A DNA stretch of 45,224 nt from CAYUIS01 sp964444825 (GCA_964444825.1 CAYUIS010000027.1:1-45224); one strand, 5' to 3'. Positions 17,406-27,549 are shown, numbered from the stretch's first letter. Numbers and translations: made by a program. Notes: a model not told the origin generated them from the letters alone.

Positions 17406-19449
17406 CGTCCAAGACCCCCTCGTTGTTGCCATGTGAACCAGAATCATTGCCGCTGCCCAGTCTGATTACACCCTCTGAAGCTCGCAGCGCCCGCCCAATC
17501 TCGCGCACCGCCGTGCGCAGAATAGTATCTACCTGCGTAGACGCACGGACCTGTCCAGTAATGTCGGAGAGCACCCGCTCCTGCGCTGCCCGCCGTTGAG
17601 TCTCCTCTAGCAACCGAGCATTCTCGATAGCCAACGCCATCTGATCGGCTACAGCCTCGATCAGTGCGATCTCATCATCCGTCCACCACCGCTCGCCTCC
17701 TGTCTCCTGCAAGCCCAATGCACCAAGTGTCTCACCCCGCAGTCTGATGGGTACGACCAGGATAGCATCTTCTGCGCCACTCCCCGCGTCTGACTTGACC
17801 ATCATCTCTCGCCCCGACAACACCCTCTCTACCTCAGGCGACGGAGCATCGCTCAGGGGTTTTACGTCAGGCTGTGTACGTTCGTAGACAGGAACACCAT
17901 ACGAGGACATGAACGTGGACCATCGTTCGCGCACATAGCGCCTCTGGACTCTTTCCAATTCCCCGAGATTCTCTTGCGCCTCGGCGAACAATCGTGCATT
18001 GTCGATGGCCACAGCTATCTGATCGGCCAGCGTCTGCAGCACGGGTACATCCTCCCGGGAGAATGCTTCACGCTCGACGCTTCGCAGGTTCAAGGCCCCA
18101 ATCACGCGTCCGCGAGACCGCAGTGGAAGTGCCATCTCCGACCTCGTGTCAGGTAGCAGTCGTGCCGTCTTGACATGCTCGCTTGAACTGGCCAGGTGAA
18201 TCGCGCCAGCATCCAGAGCAATCCGCGTCTCACCGTTGACCATACACCACCCCACCGTGGAAGACGTGTCCACGGCGATTTTGTGGCCCAGGGCCAACAT
18301 TTGACGTCCTGCCTCTCCCGTGCCAGCGCGCAAGCGCGCCCACTCCCCATAGACATCCACCCCGGCGCCATCGATCAGATATAGACCAGCATAGTAGAGA
18401 TCGAACCGCTCTCGTATCAGCTCCACCACCCGTTGTACCAGCTCGTCAGAGTCAAGCTCCGCAAAAGTGGCAGCGCCAGAGACCTGAGCAGCGGTCTGGA
18501 GTTGGACTGTGCGCTTGTGCAAAAGGGCATTCGCTTTGCCCAGCTCATCAGCTCGCTCCGCAAGCATCGATTGAGACTGAACCAGTTCACCGTGTTTCTG
18601 TTCAGCCTCGTCTAGGGCGCTGGTCAGTGACAGGTTGAATATCCACTGCATGAACATTGCGCAAGCTGCGATCAGAACAAAGGTGGCAATCAAACCGAGC
18701 ACGGAAGGTAAGACATCAGGACGATATGGAATAGCTGGGTGGAGCCAGCCCAAGTGATCGGCCAGCAGAAACCCGGCATAGATCATGCTACTGACTAGAG
18801 CAGCAATGGCTCCAAATCGTTGCCTGATCAACATAGATGCCAGCAGAGGTGCTACCAGGAGGTAGAGTCCACCCGCGCTCAATGGACCTTCCAATAGGAG
18901 CACAGCTACAGCCATACCATAAGCCAGCAGAATCAGGCCAGTGGCCCGTATTACGGGATCGAGCCGCCGGGCCAGAGCGAGGGTCGCCAACACGGCGTAC
19001 GCCGCAAAATAGGGAATGTAGCTCGAGAACCACTGGCTCGGATTTCTAATCAAGTTCACGGCCAGCAGGAGGACAATCACGGTCCCGATGCCCACCAGAC
19101 TGCCAAGCAAGACGTTCAAAACTCGGATTCGCTGTTCCCGCAACCGCGTTTCCCAGGGAAGGAAACCCACCGTTGAAGAAAAGCCCTCCATCGCCCCCGT
19201 CCTGACGAGATCCTCTGCCAAGCCTGGAACTGCTACAGGGATGTCCAACATCGCCGGTTCCGCCGGGACCGGCCCGGCGGCAATCGGTTCGGCCAGAATC
19301 CTACCCGGGCCCTCAATCTCGTTCTCCAGGAGGCCGACGATGGTGCGCTCTAGTACCTCGACGTCCAGTGGCTTCTGGTCTGCTTGGACATCCGGGATGT
19401 CAAACAGACCTTCTAGCTGGGCCTCCAGGCCCATGTTATCTTTCGGCAT
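17386..19449 (-). CDS. 6-TM membrane protein with two GAF domains, no kinase
   Basis: The product has 687 residues. An N-terminal cytoplasmic stretch of about 105 residues is followed by six hydrophobic segments (about 110-130, 142-160, 166-186, 190-206, 211-230, 248-272), a coiled linker, GAF1 (325-490, with DTRSEMALPL), a short GAF2 (500-615) and the shared tail (622-665, VRASTQVDTILRTAVREI). The six-helix region resembles integral-membrane sensor modules of the MASE kind, but I cannot name the family. The start at 19449 overlaps the end of parA by 14 nt, so the two proteins are likely made together. The long N-terminal extension beside a ParA gene is a candidate partner-binding segment (inference). 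Confidence 0.85.
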   Translation of the reverse strand: MPKDNMGLEAQLEGLFDIPDVQADQKPLDVEVLERTIVGLLENEIEGPGRILAEPIAAGPVPAEPAMLDIPVAVPGLAEDLVRTGAMEGFSSTVGFLPWETRLREQRIRVLNVLLGSLVGIGTVIVLLLAVNLIRNPSQWFSSYIPYFAAYAVLATLALARRLDPVIRATGLILLAYGMAVAVLLLEGPLSAGGLYLLVAPLLASMLIRQRFGAIAALVSSMIYAGFLLADHLGWLHPAIPYRPDVLPSVLGLIATFVLIAACAMFMQWIFNLSLTSALDEAEQKHGELVQSQSMLAERADELGKANALLHKRTVQLQTAAQVSGAATFAELDSDELVQRVVELIRERFDLYYAGLYLIDGAGVDVYGEWARLRAGTGEAGRQMLALGHKIAVDTSSTVGWCMVNGETRIALDAGAIHLASSSEHVKTARLLPDTRSEMALPLRSRGRVIGALNLRSVEREAFSREDVPVLQTLADQIAVAIDNARLFAEAQENLGELERVQRRYVRERWSTFMSSYGVPVYERTQPDVKPLSDAPSPEVERVLSGREMMVKSDAGSGAEDAILVVPIRLRGETLGALGLQETGGERWWTDDEIALIEAVADQMALAIENARLLEETQRRAAQERVLSDITGQVRASTQVDTILRTAVREIGRALRASEGVIRLGSGNDSGSHGNNEGVLDDDSADA

Positions 19450-20203
19450 GATCCATCAACTCCTTGGCCAGGGCGCGGTACTGCTCAGTTCCTCTCGTAG
19501 TCGGAGCATAGAGTGTGATCGGCTGACCAAATGCCGGGCTCTCGCGCAGTTTTGTGTCTACCTCGATAATGGTATTAAAGAGAGTACTGTTCAATCCCCG
19601 CTGCATCTGATCAAGTATGACCTGGCAGATCTTGTTGCGCCGATCGTACATCGTCACCAACACCCGATAGCTCAACCAGGGGTTCATCTTCTCTCGTACT
19701 TGCGTGATCATCTTCATGTAATGGCGTAGCGAATACGCAGCATAGTAGTCACATTGAACAGGGATGATGAGCATATCGGCCGCCGCAAGTCCGTTGAGAG
19801 TCAGTGTGCTGAAGGAAGGTGGACAGTCTATCAGGACAAAGTCGTAAAAATCCTTGCCCATAGCATCCAACCCCCTCTTCAAATAGAACTGATACTCCTT
19901 CCTCCCGTAGAGAATCTTGTCCAGAACAACCAGCATCCGGTTAGCCGGTACAATGTCGAGGCCCGGTATCAGACTCTCGCGGCTGACGCTCACCAGCGAC
20001 GTATAACCCAGGAGAGCATCGTCTACCGCGCGACGCAGGTCCTCTGGCTTTAGCCCCAGGGAAATGGTCAGGTGAGCCTGGGGGTCCAAGTCTACGAGTA
20101 GGACGCTCTGATTCAGCTCAGCCAGACACGCTCCCAACGAGACACAAGTGGTGGTCTTGGCCACTCCGCCCTTTTGGTTACTGATAGCAATGATCTTGGT
20201 CAT
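19436..20203 (-). CDS. ParA/Soj-type ATPase embedded in the receptor operon
   Basis: The 255-residue product is a small ParA-family ATPase. It has the deviant Walker A KGGVAKTTT with signature lysine K11 and K16, Walker A' VLLVDLDPQAH (D40), and Walker B VLIDCPPS (D126). There is no N-terminal DNA-binding domain. An in-frame TTG six codons upstream is possible, but the ATG at 20203 has GGAAGG about 8 nt upstream. Known for the family: ParA ATPases segregate plasmids and chromosomes, and orphan members position chemoreceptor arrays, carboxysomes and other cargo on the nucleoid. No parB or parS-like repeat is seen here. Being surrounded by receptor genes and overlapping one of them suggests that it positions the receptor assembly (inference). 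Confidence 0.92.
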   Translation of the reverse strand: MTKIIAISNQKGGVAKTTTCVSLGACLAELNQSVLLVDLDPQAHLTISLGLKPEDLRRAVDDALLGYTSLVSVSRESLIPGLDIVPANRMLVVLDKILYGRKEYQFYLKRGLDAMGKDFYDFVLIDCPPSFSTLTLNGLAAADMLIIPVQCDYYAAYSLRHYMKMITQVREKMNPWLSYRVLVTMYDRRNKICQVILDQMQRGLNSTLFNTIIEVDTKLRESPAFGQPITLYAPTTRGTEQYRALAKELMDHAER

Positions 20204-20256
20204 TATTCGTGCCTTCCACAACTATCGCAGGTATGGCGCCCCGCTCTACTGACGAT

Positions 20257-22749
20257 TCAATGCTCGTGCCCGTCATCCCCATGACCGTTTTTACCACCGT
20301 TCTGTCCAGGCGAGACAGTCCCCAACCTCACAAAGGCGCGGGACGTTCCCAACGTACTGAAAAGCTCATCCACAGCAGTTCGTATGATATCCTCAACACC
20401 GGTGGCGCGGCGCATCGTGTCCGCGATCTCGCTGGTCAGTCGCTCGCGAGAGGCGCGACGCTGGGTATCCTGGTAGAGACGCGCACTATCCAAAGCCTCG
20501 CCCAATCGACCCGCCAGTGTCTCCAGCAGGCTAATCTCCTCAGTTGTCCACTCGCCATCAGCGGCGGATTTGTAGGTATCGAGCACACCGATCACATCAT
20601 CGCGCACTTTGATGGGCACCGCCAGAGGGAATCTGTCCCCGGCATCGGCCTCGTCTCCCCGGATGGTCGCCCCTCCACGGAGGGCCTGTTCCATCTCCGG
20701 ACGCCACACGTCTGCAGCTTTGGCGACTCCGTCCTCGTGACTGGCATATCCCAGATCAGGCCGGGTACGGAGTAGCTTGATCCAGTCCTGACGACTCAAT
20801 TCGCCATAGGCACGGCGCGATGCCTCCAGTGTCTCCTGACTCTCGGTGAATAGGCGCGCATTGTCGAGGGCCACGGCTACCTGATCGGCCATCGTCTGTA
20901 GCACAGCAATGGTATCCTGGTCAAATGCGTCCGGCTGGTCGTCCTGGATAGTCAGCGCTCCAAGCACCCGACCTCGGGAGCGAAGGGGCAGAGCGGCCTC
21001 GGACCGAGTGTCCGGCAACTCTGGTGCAACCTTGCGCACGACATCCTCCTCCGCTTCCAGCGCGATCCGTGCCTGGGCGTGAGCGATGCTCCAGCCAATC
21101 ATCCCCTCGCCAACCTTCAACCGGTGACCACGCGCCAACATGGTCCGTCCAGCCTCGCCAGTGCCCGCACGCAGCGTCGCCCATTCGCCAACTTCGTCGA
21201 CCAGGAACAATCCTACATAGTACAGATCAAAACCTTCACGAATCAATCCAACAACCCGGCGGATTAGTTGATCGGAATCGAGGATCGACGATGCCGCACG
21301 CCCCACCTCTGCCGACGCCTGCATGTAAGCCGAACGTCTCTCCAATTCGCTGGTACGTTCAGCCACCCGCTGCTCCAGGCTGCCAACTAGCCCGCGCAAC
21401 TGTGCCGTCATACTATTAAAGTGCTGCGCCAGCACGCCAATCTCATCCTCTCGATGCACTCTGGCGATGTGGTCCAGGTCACCGGCCGCGATCTGTTCGG
21501 ATGTTTGCGCCAGATCAGCCAATGGAGTAGCAATGTTGCGGGCAATGAACAGGGACGCCAGAACAGCAATGAACAGAGCAATCAGCGCCACGCCAGCGTT
21601 AATGCCCAACATCGTGTATGTTGAACTAAAGGCTTCATTTTGCTCCTGTTCTGCCACCAGCACCACCAGCAGATCTGGGATCCAATGATAGACTCCGACG
21701 ATCGGCACATCCCGGTAATTCTCATATATGCCAGACCCGTTTTCCCGTTCCTCTACCATCACCCCGTAGGTTCCTTCTTCAGGCACATAGGGCAACCGTC
21801 CAGCACGCAATCCAGTCAGGACGTTGCGCTCGGCGCTGATCAGATAGGTCTCACCAGTATACCCCAGTCCGGTGCGTTCAAGCATAATGTCATTCAGTGT
21901 CGCCAGGCGGGCGCGGCCAGCCAGTACCCCCACGACATTGCCACCGTCATCGACAATCGGACGCGCAGAGTCCAACCACCATTGAGCCCACTCCCAGGTC
22001 AGGTGCGCCTGTTCACCTTCCAGTCCCCGCTGGAAGAAGGTAAAACCGCGGTAGCTCCGGCCCTCCTGCGTGAGATCGGTCGAAACGACCACATGCCCTC
22101 GCTGGTTCATCAAGAACACGCTGTCAAAGCGCTGAGTCCGCTCAAGAGTCTGGACAAGGTGTCTCTGGAACTCGTCATGGGCTTCCTGCTGAAGCCGAGT
22201 ATTGGACGACTCGCCCAACAGGTCGACCAAAAGCTCTTTGGCATCCTCCTCGACCAACACGGCGGCCAGGTCGGTCTCCAGAGTTGCTAGCCAGGTCTCG
22301 ATCGCAGCCTCCTTGAGTGTGACCACCGACTCGAGCTGGTCGATCGAGCGCTGCCGCCCGGTCTGGAAGCCAGCTATGACCTGCCCTGGGAGAATGGTGG
22401 CAGCAGGCACAAAGAGCACGCCCAAGAATGCAATCAGCAATCGACTGCGAATTGTACGAACACGCAGGGTTCGGAGCCTCAGCCAGAGTGCCGCCAGTGC
22501 CAGCAGGATAACCAGACCCAGTGCCAAGCCCCACCCACCGCCCAGCAGCCGCCCGAGTCCAGCTCGAGTGCGTGCCAGCGCGTAGATGATGATACCGACG
22601 ATTGAGAGAAATACCCCAACGAGAATCACCTGCCGAACGAATCCGATATTTCGGTTCTTCCTGGGATCTTCCCGAGTCTCCTGCCTGGCTCGCCCGCCCC
22701 TCCTATCCGGAGGAGGATTCGACGTGATATGCTCTCTTCCTTCAGGCAT
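20257..22749 (-). CDS. CACHE-HAMP-GAF-GAF membrane receptor without kinase
   Basis: From the ATG at 22749 (strong GGAGGT site 5-6 nt upstream) the product has 830 residues. Hydrophobic segments lie at about 40-58, 73-92 and 103-125. An extracytoplasmic double-CACHE-like domain spans about 140-375, then TM at 381-403, HAMP at 404-455, GAF1 at 475-632 (with DTRSEAALPL), a short GAF2 at 645-757 and the shared tail at 768-810. The C-terminus ends in a Gly/His/Asp-rich stretch. Two extra N-terminal helices precede the usual first CACHE helix, which is unusual. The start overlaps the stop of the preceding receptor gene by 8 nt. The ligand is unknown. Confidence 0.87.
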   Translation of the reverse strand: MPEGREHITSNPPPDRRGGRARQETREDPRKNRNIGFVRQVILVGVFLSIVGIIIYALARTRAGLGRLLGGGWGLALGLVILLALAALWLRLRTLRVRTIRSRLLIAFLGVLFVPAATILPGQVIAGFQTGRQRSIDQLESVVTLKEAAIETWLATLETDLAAVLVEEDAKELLVDLLGESSNTRLQQEAHDEFQRHLVQTLERTQRFDSVFLMNQRGHVVVSTDLTQEGRSYRGFTFFQRGLEGEQAHLTWEWAQWWLDSARPIVDDGGNVVGVLAGRARLATLNDIMLERTGLGYTGETYLISAERNVLTGLRAGRLPYVPEEGTYGVMVEERENGSGIYENYRDVPIVGVYHWIPDLLVVLVAEQEQNEAFSSTYTMLGINAGVALIALFIAVLASLFIARNIATPLADLAQTSEQIAAGDLDHIARVHREDEIGVLAQHFNSMTAQLRGLVGSLEQRVAERTSELERRSAYMQASAEVGRAASSILDSDQLIRRVVGLIREGFDLYYVGLFLVDEVGEWATLRAGTGEAGRTMLARGHRLKVGEGMIGWSIAHAQARIALEAEEDVVRKVAPELPDTRSEAALPLRSRGRVLGALTIQDDQPDAFDQDTIAVLQTMADQVAVALDNARLFTESQETLEASRRAYGELSRQDWIKLLRTRPDLGYASHEDGVAKAADVWRPEMEQALRGGATIRGDEADAGDRFPLAVPIKVRDDVIGVLDTYKSAADGEWTTEEISLLETLAGRLGEALDSARLYQDTQRRASRERLTSEIADTMRRATGVEDIIRTAVDELFSTLGTSRAFVRLGTVSPGQNGGKNGHGDDGHEH

Positions 22750-25700
22750 CGCTACCTCCATCCGAGGACCATTCCCGACCAAGGCCTCGACCCACCAACT
22801 CGACTTCTTCCCCAGAGTCGCCGTCAGATCGATTCACAGGCCGGTGCACCAATCGAACCACTACTTCTGGCAAGGCCAACTCTTGACGTATCTCCTGTGC
22901 CGCCGTCATCAGCACAGTCTCTAGATCGAACGTCTCTCGCATACGGGCGGTGACCCGACTAACCAATCGTTCGCGTTCTGCCCGATACCTGGTTTCTTCG
23001 AGCAAACGCATACTCTCCAGGGCAATCGCCGCCTGCCCGGCCAGCGTCTCATACCCACGCACAAATCCCTCTGGGAAGGCGGATGGTTCATTTCGCCCTG
23101 CGAATATCATCCCGATGCAGTGTTCCCCCACGCCGATCGGCACCATGATAAAGGAGCGCAGACCTAAGGTTTCCGTGACAAGCGCACGCTTCATATCGCT
23201 TGTTCTGGGATCACCGAGGACATCCTCCACAATAACCGGCTCATGCGGATCCAAAAGGTGTGCCAATGGATAATCTGCCAGTGCAAGACGCGTGCCGTAT
23301 GACTGGACCGGTTGGCCATCCACCGTCCACCCTTCACGCATCTCAATCTGAGCTGGTGCTCCCTTCTCGTCGTACTCAATGAGCAGCATGCGCGCAGCAT
23401 CTACATCACTGGTGGCGGCGAAATTCATCAGAGCCTTCCCCACGTCCTCCACCGAGGCAGACGCACCAATGGCCTGACTGGCACGATACAGGGCTTCCGT
23501 CTCCCTCAATGCGCTCTGCGCCTCCTGAAAGAGCCTAGCATTCTCCAGGGCCTGGCTAGCCTGTTCAGCCACGGCCTGCGCAACAGCCGTGATGTCAGGA
23601 GTAAGTGGCTGATCCCCGAGAACCACATTCAGCCGGCCGATGACCTCATTACGCACCCGGAGCGGCACCGTCAACTGAGGATCAACCCCGGCACTATTGC
23701 CAGCGTCGCGAGGCGTAACATCCAGTCCATCGTACGTGTACCCCCACTGGGGTCGTTCCAACGCCAGGCGTCGCCAGCCCTCCCGTCCATAGCGGCCTAG
23801 CAAAGCATCCAGCTCTCGGAGTCGTTCATCCGTCTGCTCCAGCAGGCGAGCGTTATCGATAGCAAGCGCTACCTGATCGGCCATCGTCTGCAACACCGCT
23901 ACGTCCTCTTGCGTGAAGGCCGCTGCCTCTCTGGACTGCACATCCAGCACGCCCATGAGCTGACCCCGGACCTTGAGCGGCAGCGCCATTTCCGAGCGGG
24001 TCGCCGGCAGGTCAGGATTGTCGAAGAAAACCGCATCCTCGCCTACATCAAGAGCCACTCGATGTTCCCCAGTAGCGGCCACGTGGCCGACGATGCCAAT
24101 ACCCACTTGTAGCGTGTGCCTCCGTGCCAGCATCTGCTGTCCACCCTCTGACGAGGCCGCCCTCAACACGGCACACTCCCCAACCTCGTCCATCAAAAAG
24201 ATCCCAGCGTGATAAAAGCCGAACCTCTCGGAGATAAGACGGACGGTGGTATCCAAAAGCTGGCCGACATCTCGGATACCGGCGGCATTACGAGCGACCT
24301 GCGCCGAGGCCTCCAAATAGACAGATCGCCGCTCCAGAGCATACGTGCGTTCGGCCACACGCTCCTCCAGGCCCATCAACAGCTCGCGTAACTGTCCGGT
24401 CATTGAGGCAAAAGCCTGCGTCAAAACACCGATCTCGTCCTTGCCTGGCTGTGGAAGTGGGGCATCCCAATGCCCCGCCCCGATCTGGCGCGCGGCCATC
24501 GCCAGTCTTTTGACCGGATCTGTCAACCGGTTGGTCAACAGAATGCCAATGACTCCCACAACGACGAGGATGCCTGCACCGACGGGCAAGATGCGTCTCA
24601 GTATGAGAGAAGCGGTCGAGGTCTCCATCTCCTCTTCCAAACCACCGACAGCCTGAAGCACCGTCTCCGCATCCATCACGTTGGCCATACTCCAGCCTAC
24701 GCTCTCCAGTGGGGCATAGGCAACAAACAGCTCCCGCCCTCCAACCTCCAAGGTTTCAAAGCCGGTCGCACCAGCCATCATCTTGTCAAGAACAGGGGCA
24801 AACGGGGTTGTAGCTTTGCCTAAATCTGTACCCACCTCATCCGGCTCAGGAAGACGCCCCAGGATGTCCTGATAACCCTGCTCGGGAAGAGCTACGGCGT
24901 GTTGTGTATCGTCGACGAGGAAAGAGTACCCGCTTCCCAGCAGCCGCACCGCTTCCACATTGGCGCTGATGTCCTCCAGCGTGACATCCACCCCAACCAC
25001 ACCCACAAACCCGTCGCCTTCGGCGTAGACGGGAGCAGCCGCCGTAACCATAAGACCCTTACCGGTCGCGTCCACATACACAGGCGACCACACCACCCCC
25101 TGCCCTGGGTTGTTCCCTGGACTGGCATCCAGGTACCAGGGCCGCTGGGTGACTTGAAAGTCCGGCGGAACAAGAGTACCCAAGCTGATGTTGGGATAGT
25201 ATTGGGTCGTGTCTTGCTCTGTTCCGAGGTAGATGGCCACAGTATTCGGATCGCTCTCATAGATCGAGGCAAAGACAAAGTCCAGGTACGCACCCAGTTC
25301 CAGGACTCTTGCGACCTGGTCATCCATCTCCACGGTATTGGGCACAAAGGCACTGCTAACGTCGGCCTCATCGTTCAAGTACTGGCCCTCCGGTCCCATG
25401 AACATGTGATCAGCAGCCCGCCAATACGCCTCCCCCTGGAAAGCACTCGGTCTCTCAAAGACATCTGCCGCGTATTGAGCCACGCTCGCTGCGTCCCGTT
25501 GCACTTGTCTCAGCGTGAGATCGCTTGCCTGAGCACCACCAACAGTCACCTGACGCAGATACTCTTCCGTCTGAGACTGTAGCGCCTCCACACTGATCCG
25601 CTGGGCGTTGCGCCCCATACGCCAGACCGAGTTGACGCCCAAAGAGCCTATGATGAGTACCGACGCTGTTGTCAAACCTAGCAGTAACGCTAGCAATCGC

Positions 25701-25753
25701 GTTCGGATACTCTGTCTAGCAGGCAGTTGATGCCAGCGAGTACTTGACGACAT
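22742..25753 (-). CDS. dCACHE_1-HAMP-GAF×3 membrane receptor without kinase
   Basis: From the ATG at 25753 (GGAGGGG, 5 nt) the product has 1003 residues. TM1 is at 17-40; a double-CACHE domain at 55-370; TM2 at about 388-406; HAMP at 407-458; GAF1 at 480-637 (with ATRSEMALPL); a short GAF2 at 650-742; GAF3 at 752-917; and the shared tail at 927-968. The CACHE domain contains R204, W206 and Y207 in QRPWYLD, then Y226 and D256. This resembles the R-x-W-Y...Y...D signature of amino-acid-binding dCACHE_1 domains, although the first tyrosine of that motif seems to be F199. Amino-acid sensing is thus a reasonable but unproven guess. The start lies 2 nt after the stop of the upstream gene. Confidence 0.88.
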   Translation of the reverse strand: MSSSTRWHQLPARQSIRTRLLALLLGLTTASVLIIGSLGVNSVWRMGRNAQRISVEALQSQTEEYLRQVTVGGAQASDLTLRQVQRDAASVAQYAADVFERPSAFQGEAYWRAADHMFMGPEGQYLNDEADVSSAFVPNTVEMDDQVARVLELGAYLDFVFASIYESDPNTVAIYLGTEQDTTQYYPNISLGTLVPPDFQVTQRPWYLDASPGNNPGQGVVWSPVYVDATGKGLMVTAAAPVYAEGDGFVGVVGVDVTLEDISANVEAVRLLGSGYSFLVDDTQHAVALPEQGYQDILGRLPEPDEVGTDLGKATTPFAPVLDKMMAGATGFETLEVGGRELFVAYAPLESVGWSMANVMDAETVLQAVGGLEEEMETSTASLILRRILPVGAGILVVVGVIGILLTNRLTDPVKRLAMAARQIGAGHWDAPLPQPGKDEIGVLTQAFASMTGQLRELLMGLEERVAERTYALERRSVYLEASAQVARNAAGIRDVGQLLDTTVRLISERFGFYHAGIFLMDEVGECAVLRAASSEGGQQMLARRHTLQVGIGIVGHVAATGEHRVALDVGEDAVFFDNPDLPATRSEMALPLKVRGQLMGVLDVQSREAAAFTQEDVAVLQTMADQVALAIDNARLLEQTDERLRELDALLGRYGREGWRRLALERPQWGYTYDGLDVTPRDAGNSAGVDPQLTVPLRVRNEVIGRLNVVLGDQPLTPDITAVAQAVAEQASQALENARLFQEAQSALRETEALYRASQAIGASASVEDVGKALMNFAATSDVDAARMLLIEYDEKGAPAQIEMREGWTVDGQPVQSYGTRLALADYPLAHLLDPHEPVIVEDVLGDPRTSDMKRALVTETLGLRSFIMVPIGVGEHCIGMIFAGRNEPSAFPEGFVRGYETLAGQAAIALESMRLLEETRYRAERERLVSRVTARMRETFDLETVLMTAAQEIRQELALPEVVVRLVHRPVNRSDGDSGEEVELVGRGLGREWSSDGGSDA

Positions 25754-25755
25754 CC

Positions 25756-27504
25756 TTACCCCTCCCCTTCCCACGAGGGCTCCAGTCCAAGGGAATCAGC
25801 CCTGGCCTCGATCGGACCCGTTATCTCGACGGCCGTCAACTGCGCGCCGAGAACACGGCCTAGCTCCCGCACGGTGGTCTTGAGAATGGTGTCAGGATCC
25901 AGCGATGCCCGCACCCGGCTGGCGATCTCACTCACTAGCCGCTCCTGAGTGGCGCGGCGCTGAATCTGTTCGAAAAGCCGCAGGTTATCGATCGTCAGCG
26001 AGACCTGCTCGGCAATGGTCTCTGCCATCGAGATATCGTCGCCCGTCCATTGCCGTTGGTGATCTGTCTCGTGCAGCGCTATTGTGCCGATGATCTGTTC
26101 CCGTAGCTTCAGGGGTACCACCAGGGCTGCCCCATCTACATCGTCGGCCAGTCCTGACGTCGTGGCAACCGTCTCCCCCCGTATCGCCGCCTTCTGACGC
26201 GCCTCGGACAAGAAGTGATCCTCTCGCGACTCTATACCTGGTTGCGAATAATCAGCCTGAGAGATTGACCGCGCGGCCAACAGCTCCTTCCAGGTTGGGC
26301 CAACGGAATGGATATCCAGGACTTGGACCTCACGCAAAGCGGCTTCCGTCTCACTAAAGAGCCGAGCGTTGTCAATCGCTACTGCCACTTGGTCAGCCAT
26401 CATCTGCAGCACCGCCAAGTCCGTGCCTTCGAAAGTAGTCCTTTTGCCACTCTGGATACTCAACGCTCCCAGGATATTCCCCCGGGACCGCAGCGGGAGG
26501 GCGATTTCTGAACGCGCCCCAGGCGCGGCCAGAGCAAGGGGGCTGTCCGTGTCCCTCCCCATGCTGAGTATCATATGCGCTTTCTCGTGGACGATACACC
26601 AGCCAACAGCCGATCCCTCGCTCAATTCCATCCTCTGATCCGCCTCGGAAGATGGCCGGCCCACCCTACCGGCAGCCGCCTTCAACTCGGCGTATTGCTG
26701 TGTCTCATCAAGCAGGAACAAACTCACGTGATCGACACCCATCGGGCCAAGCCCTCCACAGATCTGATGCACCGCGTCGATCATCAGTTTGTCTAAATCC
26801 ACCATGGAGGAAACCGCGTGAGTGATCTCCGCTGTGGCCTGCAATTGAGATGCCCGTCGCCCTAATCGCTCCCTCGATTCTTTCAGCTCGTCTGACTGCG
26901 CCTGTAGTTGCCGATTGGCCAAACTCGAAATCGCCAATGACTCCTGCCAGCCATGGTGGAATGACCGTAATGCCGACATCGCGGCCATCGCCACAACCAG
27001 GAACGATCCAGCCTGGTACAGCAGACTGGCGGAATCGGTCAATCCCTCGCCGATCTGAGGATTTACCCATCCCCGGTTGATAGCGAGAACAAAGAGTCCG
27101 CAGGTCAGGATACTCATAGTCCCAGACGCAACCCCGGCTCCGAAACCAAACAAGCAAAAGGCCAGGACGGGTAGCAGCAACAACCACATACGACCGCCGC
27201 CAGACAACCCGCCAAGTGCGAACAGAGCGACACCCAGACCGTAGGTAACCACTAACAGGACAAATGCCTTGTACCGATCGTCCAAACCGCGCCAGACCCA
27301 GGCGACCAGCAGAAGAAACCACGCAGCCACGAAAGGCGCTAAAGCGATCAGCTTTCCCGTGTTCGAGTTATTCGACAGCAACGCATAAAGCAACGCGATA
27401 CCGGCGATGCCAACGATCACAGCGCCCGCCAGCAACTGCTTCAAGATGACGGTCCGATGCTGCTCGACTGTGCTTTTCCAATCAGATATGGATTGATTGC
27501 TCAT
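25756..27504 (-). CDS. 6-TM membrane protein with two GAF domains, no kinase (second copy)
   Basis: The product has 582 residues. Six hydrophobic segments (about 22-43, 52-72, 79-98, 104-124, 128-144, 158-180) are followed by a coiled linker, GAF1 (222-383, with GARSEIALPL), a short GAF2 (400-512) and the shared tail (520-560, VRASLDPDTILKTTVREL). The layout is the same as the other 6-TM receptor downstream, but without the 105-residue N-terminal extension. The membrane part may sense hydrophobic ligands or membrane state; nothing in the sequence decides this. It is separated by 45 nt from the preceding gene and by 2 nt from the next. Confidence 0.85.
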   Translation of the reverse strand: MSNQSISDWKSTVEQHRTVILKQLLAGAVIVGIAGIALLYALLSNNSNTGKLIALAPFVAAWFLLLVAWVWRGLDDRYKAFVLLVVTYGLGVALFALGGLSGGGRMWLLLLPVLAFCLFGFGAGVASGTMSILTCGLFVLAINRGWVNPQIGEGLTDSASLLYQAGSFLVVAMAAMSALRSFHHGWQESLAISSLANRQLQAQSDELKESRERLGRRASQLQATAEITHAVSSMVDLDKLMIDAVHQICGGLGPMGVDHVSLFLLDETQQYAELKAAAGRVGRPSSEADQRMELSEGSAVGWCIVHEKAHMILSMGRDTDSPLALAAPGARSEIALPLRSRGNILGALSIQSGKRTTFEGTDLAVLQMMADQVAVAIDNARLFSETEAALREVQVLDIHSVGPTWKELLAARSISQADYSQPGIESREDHFLSEARQKAAIRGETVATTSGLADDVDGAALVVPLKLREQIIGTIALHETDHQRQWTGDDISMAETIAEQVSLTIDNLRLFEQIQRRATQERLVSEIASRVRASLDPDTILKTTVRELGRVLGAQLTAVEITGPIEARADSLGLEPSWEGEG

Positions 27505-27549
27505 CTGTTATCCCTCGGCCATACAATCGCTGTCCACACTCCCCGCCGG

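Noticed and set aside
19436..20203. Plasmid or phage partition locus
   Set aside because: No parB, replication gene, integrase or centromere-like repeats are nearby, and the gene is embedded in a signalling operon.
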